NCBI RefSeq assembly: GCF_021483235.1
Contig: NZ_JAKEEC010000033.1
Location: 1-46,335, forward strand
Reading direction: 5' to 3'
Source of the DNA: Arthrobacter alkaliphilus
GTDB taxonomy: Bacteria; Actinomycetota; Actinomycetes; Actinomycetales; Micrococcaceae
DNA length: 46,335 nt
A model generated the notes under the pieces. It did no database searches and was not told the DNA's origin. It saw only the letters and a list, made by a program, of their open reading frames with translations. The translations under genes were made by a program, and so were the position numbers. Positions 40,789 through 46,335 of this stretch are shown one piece after another (the stretch's first letter is position 1; the number at the start of each line of letters is the position of its first letter).

Positions 40789-41334
40789 ATGACCGCACCG
40801 CGCATCCTCGTCATCGTCGCCCACCCGGACCTGACAACGTCCCGCATCACGGCGCACCTAACCGCCGGCATCCGGGACCTTGACGGGGTGACCATCCGGG
40901 ATCTCGCCTCGGCCTACCCCGACCGGCGCGTCGACACCGCTGTTGAGCAACAGCTACTGCGAGACCACGACACCATCGTCCTGCAATTCCCCTGGCACTG
41001 GTACTCCGTCCCCGGCGTCCTGAAGGAATGGATGGACCAGGTCCTCACCCACGGTTTCGCCTACGGCAACGGCGGAGACCAGTTGCACGGTAAGCGCCTG
41101 CAACTGGTCATCTCAACCGGTGGTCCCGAATCCTCGTATACGCCGACGGGGCATAACCGCTTCACCATGGCCGAACTGCTTCGCCCGCTGGAAGCCACAG
41201 CGCACCTCTGCGGCCTGGATATGGCGGAGCCCCTGATTCTCCACTCGGCACACCGGGTGGCGCCGGAGGAGCTGGCGGCTCATATCGCGCGCTACCGGGA
41301 GCTCCTGTCGGCCGTCCCTGCCGCCGCACACTGA
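40789..41334 (+). CDS. NAD(P)H quinone oxidoreductase, flavodoxin-like fold
   Basis: A 181-aa protein of the MdaB/KefF/NQO-like family: PRILVIVAHPDLTTSRITAHL is the FMN/FAD phosphate loop; DTIVLQFPWHWYSVPGVLKEWMDQVLTHGFAYG and the GPESSYTPTGHNRFTMAEL segment are diagnostic. It should reduce quinones or electrophiles by two electrons. Together with the upstream Rossmann gene and the TetR repressor this looks like an inducible electrophile or quinone response. A perfect hairpin follows the stop. Confidence 0.92.
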   Translation: MTAPRILVIVAHPDLTTSRITAHLTAGIRDLDGVTIRDLASAYPDRRVDTAVEQQLLRDHDTIVLQFPWHWYSVPGVLKEWMDQVLTHGFAYGNGGDQLHGKRLQLVISTGGPESSYTPTGHNRFTMAELLRPLEATAHLCGLDMAEPLILHSAHRVAPEELAAHIARYRELLSAVPAAAH

Positions 41335-41344
41335 GTGGCCACGG

Positions 41345-41385
41345 GTCATTCCACCAATCCTCCCGCCCAGGATTGGTGGAATGAC
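41345..41385. terminator. Perfect 17-bp hairpin, likely terminator
   Basis: GTCATTCCACCAATCCT (41345-41361), loop CCCGCCC, AGGATTGGTGGAATGAC (41369-41385). There is no U run, as often in actinobacterial terminators. It follows the redox operon by 10 bp. The remaining sequence to 41580 shows no gene. Confidence 0.7.
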
Positions 41386-41580
41386 GCGTGCACTCCCGCT
41401 GGAGCGGACCGCCGTCGGTAGGTCGGGTTTTCCTAGGACTGAAAGGGCCACGCGCCGGGCGCGGCATGCGGTCTAGGTTGGGCTTGGTGATGGCTGGTCC
41501 CATCAGGGCGGCCAGGTTCCCACGCGGCGCGCTTCGGGGCCTTGCGCGGGAGCATTCGAACAACGTTGAGCGGAGTATTG

Positions 41581-42432
41581 ATGAAAATTGCAGTGACTGG
41601 TGGCAGCGGCAAGCTGGGCCGACACGTCGTTCGGACCCTTACGGAGGAGGGGCACTGGGTGCTGAACCTTGACCGGGCCGGTGAACGAGGCCCCGGTCTG
41701 GTGGTTTTGGATCTGCGGGACTACGGCCAGGTCGTTGATGCTCTCCTGGGCGTGGACCGCCGGCACACGGGCTTTGACGCCGTCGTCCACCTCGGCGCAA
41801 TCCCGGCTCCGGGGCTTATGCCGGACGCAGCGACGTTCGAGAACAACATGCTCTCCACGTACAACGTGTTTCAGGCGGCCCGCCGGGCCGGGATCAAGAA
41901 GATCGTGTACGCCTCCAGTGAGACTGTGCTGGGCACGCCGTTCGACGTCGACCCGCCCTATATCCCGGTGGACGAGGAGTACGCGGCCAAGCCACAGACC
42001 ACGTATTCGCTCGTGAAACATCTTGAGGAACAGATGGCCATCGAGTTGACGCGCTGGGACCCGGAGCTGAGCATCGTCGGGCTGCGGTTCTCAAACGTCA
42101 TGGATCCTGAAGACTACGAAGCCTTTCCCTCCTTCGACTCCGACGCCATGCTGCGCAAGTGGAACCTCTGGGGCTACATCGACGGCCGGGACGGCGCGCA
42201 GGCCGTGCTCCGTGCTCTAGAGAACGGCAAACCGGGGTTCGAAGCATTCATCATTGCAAACGCGGACACCGTCATGAGCCGCTCCAGCGCCAGCCTCGCG
42301 GCAGAGGTTTACCCCAAGGTGAAGGTGGTCAAGGACCTGGGTGAACACGAAACCATGCTCTCCATCGACAAGGCCCGGCGGCTGCTTGGTTTCGAACCCA
42401 AACACACCTGGCGCACCAGCCACTCGTCGTGA
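41581..42432 (+). CDS. NAD-dependent epimerase/dehydratase (SDR) protein
   Basis: A 283-aa extended SDR: KIAVTGGSGKLGRHVVRTL nucleotide loop, GFDAVVHLGAIPAPG, YASSETVLGTPF and TTYSLVKHLEEQMAI with the catalytic Tyr-x3-Lys. The end, FEPKHTWR, fits nucleotide-sugar epimerase-like proteins; sugar or small-molecule substrate not defined. ATG 41581 has GGAG upstream. It is separated from the redox operon by a terminator-like hairpin and has a single-gene layout. Confidence 0.9.
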   Translation: MKIAVTGGSGKLGRHVVRTLTEEGHWVLNLDRAGERGPGLVVLDLRDYGQVVDALLGVDRRHTGFDAVVHLGAIPAPGLMPDAATFENNMLSTYNVFQAARRAGIKKIVYASSETVLGTPFDVDPPYIPVDEEYAAKPQTTYSLVKHLEEQMAIELTRWDPELSIVGLRFSNVMDPEDYEAFPSFDSDAMLRKWNLWGYIDGRDGAQAVLRALENGKPGFEAFIIANADTVMSRSSASLAAEVYPKVKVVKDLGEHETMLSIDKARRLLGFEPKHTWRTSHSS

Positions 42433-42497
42433 ATGATCCGCGGAGAAGGGACTGAGGGTACGGCACCTACCGCGTGAACACCGCGTGCACGGCACTC

Positions 42498-43022
42498 TCA
42501 CCGACCAAGCACTGAGTCCGCGATCTGTTGCGCAGCTTGGTCTGGTGTGATGTCCGCGGTGTCGATGACTTCGGCTTCGTTGTGCAGCCAGGTGCGGGCT
42601 GCTTCAGCGTATGGCTCCAAGTACGCAAAGCGGAACGTCGAGGGGCCGAGATCTTTGTCGTTCTGTATGCGGTTGCGCAGTGTTTCCTGGTCGGCGTGGA
42701 GCACGAAGTGCTGGATCGGGATGCCGTGCCCGGCGAGGCCATTGCTGATTTCCCGCCAGTAGCTCTCGACTAGGACAGTCATTGGCATCACGAGGGTGCC
42801 TCCGGTGTACTCAAGCACCCGTCGGGCGGTTTCGACGACGAGCGGCCGCCACGGGTCCCAGTGCTGGAAGTTGTCCGTTGCAGGAAGTCCGGGCTTGATG
42901 TCCATGAGCACCTCCCCGACCTTCTCGGCGTCGAGGACTTGCGCATCGGGCAGCAGTTGCTGCAAGAGCGCGCTCGTCGTTGTCTTTCCTGCGCCGTGGG
43001 TGCCGTTGAGCCATATGATCAT
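42498..43022 (-). CDS. AAA/TmrB-like ATP-binding protein
   Basis: A 174-aa P-loop protein: IIWLNGTHGAGKTTTSALLQQLLPDAQVLDAEKVGEVLM carries Walker A; the HFVLHADQETLRNRI motif and the EVIDTADITPDQAAQQIADSVL tail follow, as in kinase-like TmrB-family and antibiotic-phosphotransfer proteins. The family includes tunicamycin resistance factors, but drug specificity is not visible here. ATG 43022 is directly before MIIWLNG; the longer frame upstream was rejected. GC3 falls in this region. Confidence 0.85.
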   Translation of the reverse strand: MIIWLNGTHGAGKTTTSALLQQLLPDAQVLDAEKVGEVLMDIKPGLPATDNFQHWDPWRPLVVETARRVLEYTGGTLVMPMTVLVESYWREISNGLAGHGIPIQHFVLHADQETLRNRIQNDKDLGPSTFRFAYLEPYAEAARTWLHNEAEVIDTADITPDQAAQQIADSVLGR

Positions 43023-43138
43023 GGGCCGAACTCTAGTGCCACGAGGTGTCCTTGTAATGTTCAACTAATCCCGAACATGAAAGCCGTGTACGCGCCGCTT
43101 TCCACGCCAACCATCCTTTTTAGGTGCAGTCGGGACCG

Positions 43139-43558
43139 TCAGCGCTTGACAGGGAACGAGCCAATCACGTTGCCCTGGAGGTCGTAGACATTGACCGATG
43201 TCGGTTTCCCTTTGGTTGAGGCTTGCCAAGCAAGAGCTTCTTCCGGTGACTTGAACATCGTCGGGTATCCCTGTTCGCGGCGTAGTTCGTCCCGTTTGAT
43301 ATAGCCCAGCTGGTTGCCGTTGATCAGAACGGTTATGAGCTCGGGGTCGTCCTGTCCTGCCTTGCTTGCCGGAGAACCGTAGGTGAGTCCCTGGAACGCA
43401 GTGCCCAGGGGGTGCGGCGTCCCGGTGGCTTTCTGTGCAGTCGTCACGGGTTGGCTGGTGGAGGTTTGGGCAAGTGCAACGCCGATCGTCCCAGCTGAGA
43501 GAGCAATGGCCAATACTGCGGTGATTGCGAGCTTCCTTGGGTTGAAGGTCTTCTTCAT
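43139..43558 (-). CDS. Secreted protein, hypothetical
   Basis: A 139-aa exported protein: basic MKKTFNPRKLAI, hydrophobic TAVLAIALSAGTIGVALA, cleavage after ALA. The mature 108 residues have Thr/Gln-rich then beta-type segments ending VNVYDLQGNVIGSFPVKR. No family was recognised. It lacks Cys at the cleavage site, so it is not a lipoprotein. Codon use is less GC-biased than in neighbouring genes. Confidence 0.7.
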   Translation of the reverse strand: MKKTFNPRKLAITAVLAIALSAGTIGVALAQTSTSQPVTTAQKATGTPHPLGTAFQGLTYGSPASKAGQDDPELITVLINGNQLGYIKRDELRREQGYPTMFKSPEEALAWQASTKGKPTSVNVYDLQGNVIGSFPVKR

Positions 43559-43567
43559 GGTTCCCCT

Positions 43568-43759
43568 ATGCCGTTTGATCAGGCCGCGTACCGCGCGATG
43601 TTAGTTGAACGCATGCTGGACATGTGCCCCTTCTCAAAGCCACTTGATGGGGAACGTAGCATTGTTCACATCGGAGCGGAAGAGATAGCTGTCTATCACG
43701 TGAAACATCTTGCACCCAAGGGCGCCAGCACTCTTGACCCTTGTCCGGTGTCAAGCTAA
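43568..43759 (+). CDS. Doubtful small ORF, 63 aa
   Basis: MPFDQAAYRAMLVERMLDM begins a 63-aa ORF that fills most of the gap between the secreted-protein gene and the HTH gene. GC3 is low, there is no ribosome site and its 3' end overlaps the promoter of the HTH gene. It could be real or chance. The gap holds no other clear coding sequence. Confidence 0.2.
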   Translation: MPFDQAAYRAMLVERMLDMCPFSKPLDGERSIVHIGAEEIAVYHVKHLAPKGASTLDPCPVSS

Positions 43760-43765
43760 CTTGAC
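43733..43765 (+). promoter_or_regulatory. Promoter and triple half-site operator of HTH gene
   Basis: TTGACC (43734-43739), 17-bp spacer, TAACTT (43757-43762). Half-sites CTTGAC at 43733, GTCAAG at 43750 and CTTGAC at 43760; the last two form the palindrome GTCAAG-ctaa-CTTGAC over the -10 box. Transcription would start at ATG 43769, so the mRNA is probably leaderless. Confidence 0.65.
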
Positions 43766-43768
43766 CGC

Positions 43769-44179
43769 ATGGGAGATGACGGCCTGTCGGTGGAGAAGGC
43801 GCTCAGCGGTGGTGACGTGCATGAGTTGCTTACCGTGTGGGAAGACTTCAATCGCGGCGAAACCTGGCGCGAAGCCTCTGCCATCGGAGGCGACGAGGCA
43901 CGGGAGGCCGCAGCACACTTCCTTGCGGGGGTCAGGGAAGTTGCAGCGCTGCAGGCGCTGCGGGCGAACGCGAAGGCCGTCGAACTGCTCACGGCCAGGC
44001 GCTGGTACGTCATGAAATCGGCGCGTGAAGCCGGCGCGACATGGGCCCAGATCGGCGAAGCTTTGGGGATTACCAAACAAGCCGCCTATGACTTCTACCG
44101 GCGCAAGATCGAGGAACAGGAGAAGCACCTGTCCGACCTCCACGACACAGCAGCGGCGCGAGCAGTTCTGGAAGACTAG
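43769..44179 (+). CDS. Helix-turn-helix protein, hypothetical
   Basis: A 136-aa protein. The C-terminal part has an HTH (REAGATWAQIGEALGITKQAAYDFYRRKIEE), similar to small regulators that bind DNA as dimers. The N-terminal 80 residues are helical (LTVWEDFNRGETWREASAIGG, EAREAAAHFLAGVREVAALQ). No family name is certain. The start codon coincides with the predicted transcription start. The palindrome over its -10 box suggests self-repression. Confidence 0.75.
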   Translation: MGDDGLSVEKALSGGDVHELLTVWEDFNRGETWREASAIGGDEAREAAAHFLAGVREVAALQALRANAKAVELLTARRWYVMKSAREAGATWAQIGEALGITKQAAYDFYRRKIEEQEKHLSDLHDTAAARAVLED

Positions 44180-44367
44180 CCGGGCGGCGGGTGTCTGATC
44201 GGTCCACGCACAAAGTTCGGACAAAAACCGATAAGGGCAACGGGCAGGTCCAAGCCCCTAAGCATTCGCAATTAGGCGATTTGCTCACTTTCGGGCGGCC
44301 TAAACGCAGCACTGTTCAGCAGTAAGCACCGCGGCACTATCCCGCTTGAAGCCCTTGGTTTTACGCA

Positions 44368-44406
44368 CAGGGATTTTCCCTGGGAGAGGTGGCCCTTGGA
44401 TATGAT
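44368..44406 (+). promoter_or_regulatory. Palindrome and -10 box before the 34-aa ORF
   Basis: CAGGGA-ttt-TCCCTG (44368-44382) is a perfect inverted repeat. TATGAT (44401-44406) is a near-consensus -10 box ending 6 bp before ATG 44413, so transcription probably starts at that ATG. No good -35 box is seen, which fits an activator-dependent promoter. The rest of 44180-44367 shows no gene. Confidence 0.5.
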
Positions 44407-44412
44407 GACTCC

Positions 44413-44517
44413 ATGTCTGAACCCGAGCCCATCACCATCTGGAACAGCGTGCCGAACCTCCTAGCCAACAAGGCGTACGGCCCGGCTGGGAACGCAAACG
44501 GGCAGGCGCCACGATGA
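44413..44517 (+). CDS. 34-aa ORF, translationally coupled to dehydrogenase gene
   Basis: The ORF starts MSEPEPITIWNSV and has 35 codons. Its TGA overlaps the next ATG as ATGA at 44514-44517. A -10-like TATGAT lies 6 bp before it. It may be a leader peptide, a small subunit, or the remnant of a longer gene. No known family was recognised. Tight coupling argues it is translated. Confidence 0.45.
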   Translation: MSEPEPITIWNSVPNLLANKAYGPAGNANGQAPR

Positions 44518-45398
44518 GCGTAACCGGCACGCCGACAGTCGCCGTCCTCGGGACCGGGATCATGGGCGCGGCCATGGCTCGGTCTGTCCGCCGCGCAGGC
44601 ATCACCGTCCGCGCCTGGAACCGCACCCTGCAGAAAGCCGAACCGCTCCGAAATGACGGCATCACAGTCATGGCGACCGCCGCTGAAGCAGTTGCCGGCG
44701 CCGACTTCATCCTGACGATGCTCTACGACGGCGACGCGGTACGTGCTGCAATGGACGCCGCGCATCCCGGGTTTAAGCCGGGTGCCATATGGATCCAGTC
44801 CACCACCGTGGGGATCGATGACATCGGAGCGCTCGGCGAACTCGCTGCCGAGTACGAGCTCACACTCGTCGACGCACCGGTGCTCGGCACCCGACAGCCT
44901 GCCGAAGCTGGCCAACTCATCATCCTCGCCGCCGGGCCCACCGAGGTTCGTCCGAGCATCGGGCCCGTGTTCGACGCGATCGGCGCCCGGACCGTATGGA
45001 CCGGTGAGGACGGGACCGCCGGCACCGGGACTCGTCTGAAACTCGTCGCCAACAGCTGGGTCATCGCGGCCACCAACGCCGCGGGTGAGACCATCGCACT
45101 CGCCCAGGCACTCGGCGTCGACCCGCAATCCTTCTTCGATGCCATCGGCGGTGGCGGACTCGACATGCCCTACCTTCGCCTGAAGGCCGGACTCATCCTC
45201 GACGACGCGCTCAGCCCGGCGTCCTTCGCCGCCAAGACCGCCGCAAAAGACGCACGCCTCATCGTCGACGCCGCCCACGCGAAGGGTATTCGACTCGACC
45301 TCGCTGAGGCGGGGGCAGCAAGACTGCGTAGGGTCACTGACGCGGGACGCGGCGACGAGGACATGGCTGCGGCATACTTTGCCAGCTTCATCGCATAG
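44514..45398 (+). CDS. 3-hydroxyisobutyrate dehydrogenase family protein
   Basis: A 294-aa beta-hydroxyacid dehydrogenase: VAVLGTGIMGAAMARSVRRAGITVRAWNRT is the NAD(P) fold, DAPVLGTRQPAEAGQL the substrate-binding signature, and KLVANSWV carries the catalytic Lys with the Asn three residues on. The second domain is all-helical. It acts on 3-hydroxy acids such as 3-hydroxyisobutyrate or tartronate semialdehyde; the exact one is unknown. The ATG overlaps the stop of a 34-aa ORF. Confidence 0.92.
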   Translation: MSVTGTPTVAVLGTGIMGAAMARSVRRAGITVRAWNRTLQKAEPLRNDGITVMATAAEAVAGADFILTMLYDGDAVRAAMDAAHPGFKPGAIWIQSTTVGIDDIGALGELAAEYELTLVDAPVLGTRQPAEAGQLIILAAGPTEVRPSIGPVFDAIGARTVWTGEDGTAGTGTRLKLVANSWVIAATNAAGETIALAQALGVDPQSFFDAIGGGGLDMPYLRLKAGLILDDALSPASFAAKTAAKDARLIVDAAHAKGIRLDLAEAGAARLRRVTDAGRGDEDMAAAYFASFIA

Positions 45399-45605
45399 GG
45401 TGCGAAGGCTGACCTCCCGGTAACGCGGGTGCGGCGCACGGACTGTCGTCGAACCCCGCATCTACGCGGATTTACGGCTCTTCCGACGCTGCAGATCTGA
45501 CACCCGAGGGCGGACGCCGGGATGGACCGTAAGGTTGTTCGTCGCCGGAGGTGCTCGTAGCTAAGATTTGCCGATTCTTTGCTAAGGGACCTAACCAAGG
45601 CAAAG
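45399..45605. other. Intergenic region without clear features
   Basis: Between the dehydrogenase gene and the tRNA terminator I see no ORF with coding character, no RNA gene and no clear repeat beyond a short GCTAAG pair near 45561 and 45581. No copy of the tRNA 3' end that would mark an integration site was found here. Confidence 0.5.
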
Positions 45606-45650
45606 CAAAAGGCCCCTGCTTCCCTTGTAAACAAAGGGAAGCAGGGGCCT
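45606..45650 (-). terminator. Intrinsic terminator of tRNA-Ser
   Basis: AGGCCCCTGCTTCCCTT (45610-45626), loop GTAAACA, AAGGGAAGCAGGGGCCT (45634-45650). The stem has 17 perfect pairs. On the minus strand the hairpin is followed by TTTTGC. It lies 10 bp after the tRNA 3' end. Confidence 0.92.
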
Positions 45651-45660
45651 CGCTATTTGG

Positions 45661-45747
45661 CGGTGACGGTGGGATTTGAACCCACGTTGGCTTTTACACC
45701 AAACAACATTTCGAGTGTTGCACCTTCGGCCGCTCGGACACGTCACC
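45661..45747 (-). tRNA. tRNA-Ser (anticodon CGA)
   Basis: On the minus strand the acceptor GGTGACG pairs with CGTCACC, followed by discriminator G. The anticodon stem CAACA/TGTTG encloses loop CTCGAAA, giving anticodon CGA, which reads UCG serine codons. A long variable arm (TGGTGTAAAAGCCAAC) and T-arm GTGGG-TTCAAAT-CCCAC complete a serine tRNA. CCA is not encoded: the sequence after the discriminator is CC then A/T-rich. Length 87 nt. Confidence 0.95.
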
Positions 45748-45756
45748 AACTGAAAT

Positions 45757-45786
45757 AGGGTACCGGAGTGGTGGCCTGTTCCCCAA
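45757..45786 (-). promoter_or_regulatory. Candidate promoter of tRNA-Ser
   Basis: On the minus strand TTGGGG (45786-45781), 18-bp spacer and TACCCT (45762-45757) lie about 10 bp before the 5' end of the tRNA. The spacing is right for a housekeeping promoter. Confidence 0.5.
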
Positions 45787-45863
45787 AACGGGCGGGCGGC
45801 GGCCGCTTAGTAAGTAGGCTTCGCTTTCGTTATTGCAGCCGCACGACTAGATTCGCAAGCACG

Positions 45864-46304
45864 ATGACTCACACACAAGATGAACCCCAGACCACGGACA
45901 CCGGGACCACGGACACGCAAACCGCGCTGGCCTACTGGACCGTGGGCCCCTGCCAAGGTGAGCTCCGGAGCGAGGAACTTTCGGCTCCGAAGGAGGACGA
46001 GGCTCTGGTCCGGACGTTGTATTCCGGTATCAGCAGGGGCACCGAACTGGTGGTCCACGAAGCCAATGTCCCGCCGCGGATCGCGGAAGCGATGCGGGCA
46101 CCCCATCAGACCGGGGATTTTCCCGCGCCGGTCAAGTTCGGCTATCTGTCGGTCGGCGTCGTTGAAGAGGGGCCCGAAGACTGGATCGGCCGGAATGTCT
46201 TCTGCCTGCATCCGCACCAGGACCGCTACGTCGTGCCCGTTAGCTCGCTTACCCGGATTCCCGACGGCGTGCCGGCACGCCGCGCTGTGCTCACCTGGCT
46301 GTGA
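45864..46304 (+). CDS. Zinc-type alcohol dehydrogenase-like protein, truncated
   Basis: A 146-aa ORF matching only the N-terminal GroES-like domain of an MDR dehydrogenase: ALAYWTVGPCQGELRSEEL, LVRTLYSGISRGTELVVHEANVPPR, FGYLSVGVVEEGPEDWIGRNVFCLHPHQDRYVVPVSSLTRIPDGVPARRAVL, then TWL and a stop at 46304. Family members continue with a Rossmann domain after the ARRAV motif. The early stop, with 31 bp left in the window, implies frameshift, a pseudogene or a sequence error. ATG 45864 starts MTHTQDEPQ with a Thr-rich leader. Confidence 0.7.
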   Translation: MTHTQDEPQTTDTGTTDTQTALAYWTVGPCQGELRSEELSAPKEDEALVRTLYSGISRGTELVVHEANVPPRIAEAMRAPHQTGDFPAPVKFGYLSVGVVEEGPEDWIGRNVFCLHPHQDRYVVPVSSLTRIPDGVPARRAVLTWL

Positions 46305-46335
46305 CAGGTTTATATGGCCCCGGCAGGACGGTTAT

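Noticed and set aside
44200..44240. Recombinase-type site near GTTCGGACAAAAACCGATAA
   Set aside because: The sequence recalls crossover sites of serine recombinases, but there is no matching inverted copy and no recombinase gene.
45399..45747. Genomic island at tRNA-Ser
   Set aside because: The tRNA is directly followed by its own terminator, no integrase is in the window and no copy of the tRNA end was found.

Overview
This window reads as chromosomal DNA of a high-GC actinobacterium. Strong GC bias at third codon positions, GTG starts, leaderless-looking regulator genes, a Lhr-Nei2 repair pair, a MocR/YczE pair and many short DUF proteins typical of the Micrococcaceae all fit an Arthrobacter / Pseudarthrobacter / Paenarthrobacter-like soil bacterium. 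The genus is inferred from protein content, not from a marker gene.

Layout. 1-5.8 kb, mostly minus strand: a queuosine-precursor transporter (YhhQ type) and tRNA-guanine transglycosylase (tgt), separated by an AbiEi/DUF559-like nuclease gene that has a related REP-like palindrome on each side; then an SRPBCC protein, a hypothetical protein and a DUF4916 Nudix-like protein. 5.87-6.76 kb: a striking tandem array with 23 identical 32-bp units followed by diverged 32-bp units. 6.7-10 kb: VOC protein, YdeI-like protein, small membrane protein, GH76 glycosidase. 10-12.1 kb: a translationally coupled SDR / acyl-CoA dehydrogenase pair. 12.1-18 kb: DUF1684 protein, phosphoenolpyruvate carboxylase (ppc), DedA protein, macrodomain protein, SRPBCC protein. 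18.04-18.30 kb: a second 32-bp-period array ending on the stop codon of an RluA-type pseudouridine synthase. 19.4-20.7 kb: a winged-helix regulator overlapping an SRPBCC gene.

20.7-29 kb: a MocR-type regulator divergent from a YczE-like membrane protein with operator half-sites between them, a strong bidirectional terminator, then nei2 and a 1667-aa Lhr helicase in one overlapping operon. 29-32.5 kb: lipoprotein, YcnI copper-binding protein, His-rich membrane protein and a CPA2-type antiporter. 32.5-38 kb: ParB-like small protein, SRPBCC protein, sulfite-oxidase-type molybdoenzyme, a split DUF1214/DUF1254 pair, RibD/DHFR-like protein and a MarR regulator. 38-42.4 kb: moaA, a TetR regulator with repeated operators divergent from two redox genes, and an epimerase-like SDR. 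42.4-46.3 kb: TmrB-like ATPase, secreted protein, HTH protein, a 34-aa ORF coupled to a 3-hydroxyisobutyrate-dehydrogenase-like gene, tRNA-Ser(CGA) with a strong terminator, and an alcohol-dehydrogenase-like gene that stops early at the window edge.

The most unusual signal is a family of 32-bp-period repeats at three loci (13-108, 5874-6756, 18041-18296). Each array starts directly at the stop codon of a minus-strand gene (yhhQ, VOC, rluA). Unit length is kept even where unit sequence has diverged, and the transcript of the upstream gene would be C-rich and G-poor across the array. A plausible reading is a gene-end element such as a multi-copy Rho-utilisation (rut-like) tract, or an array of helically phased protein-binding sites. 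Neither function is proven here.
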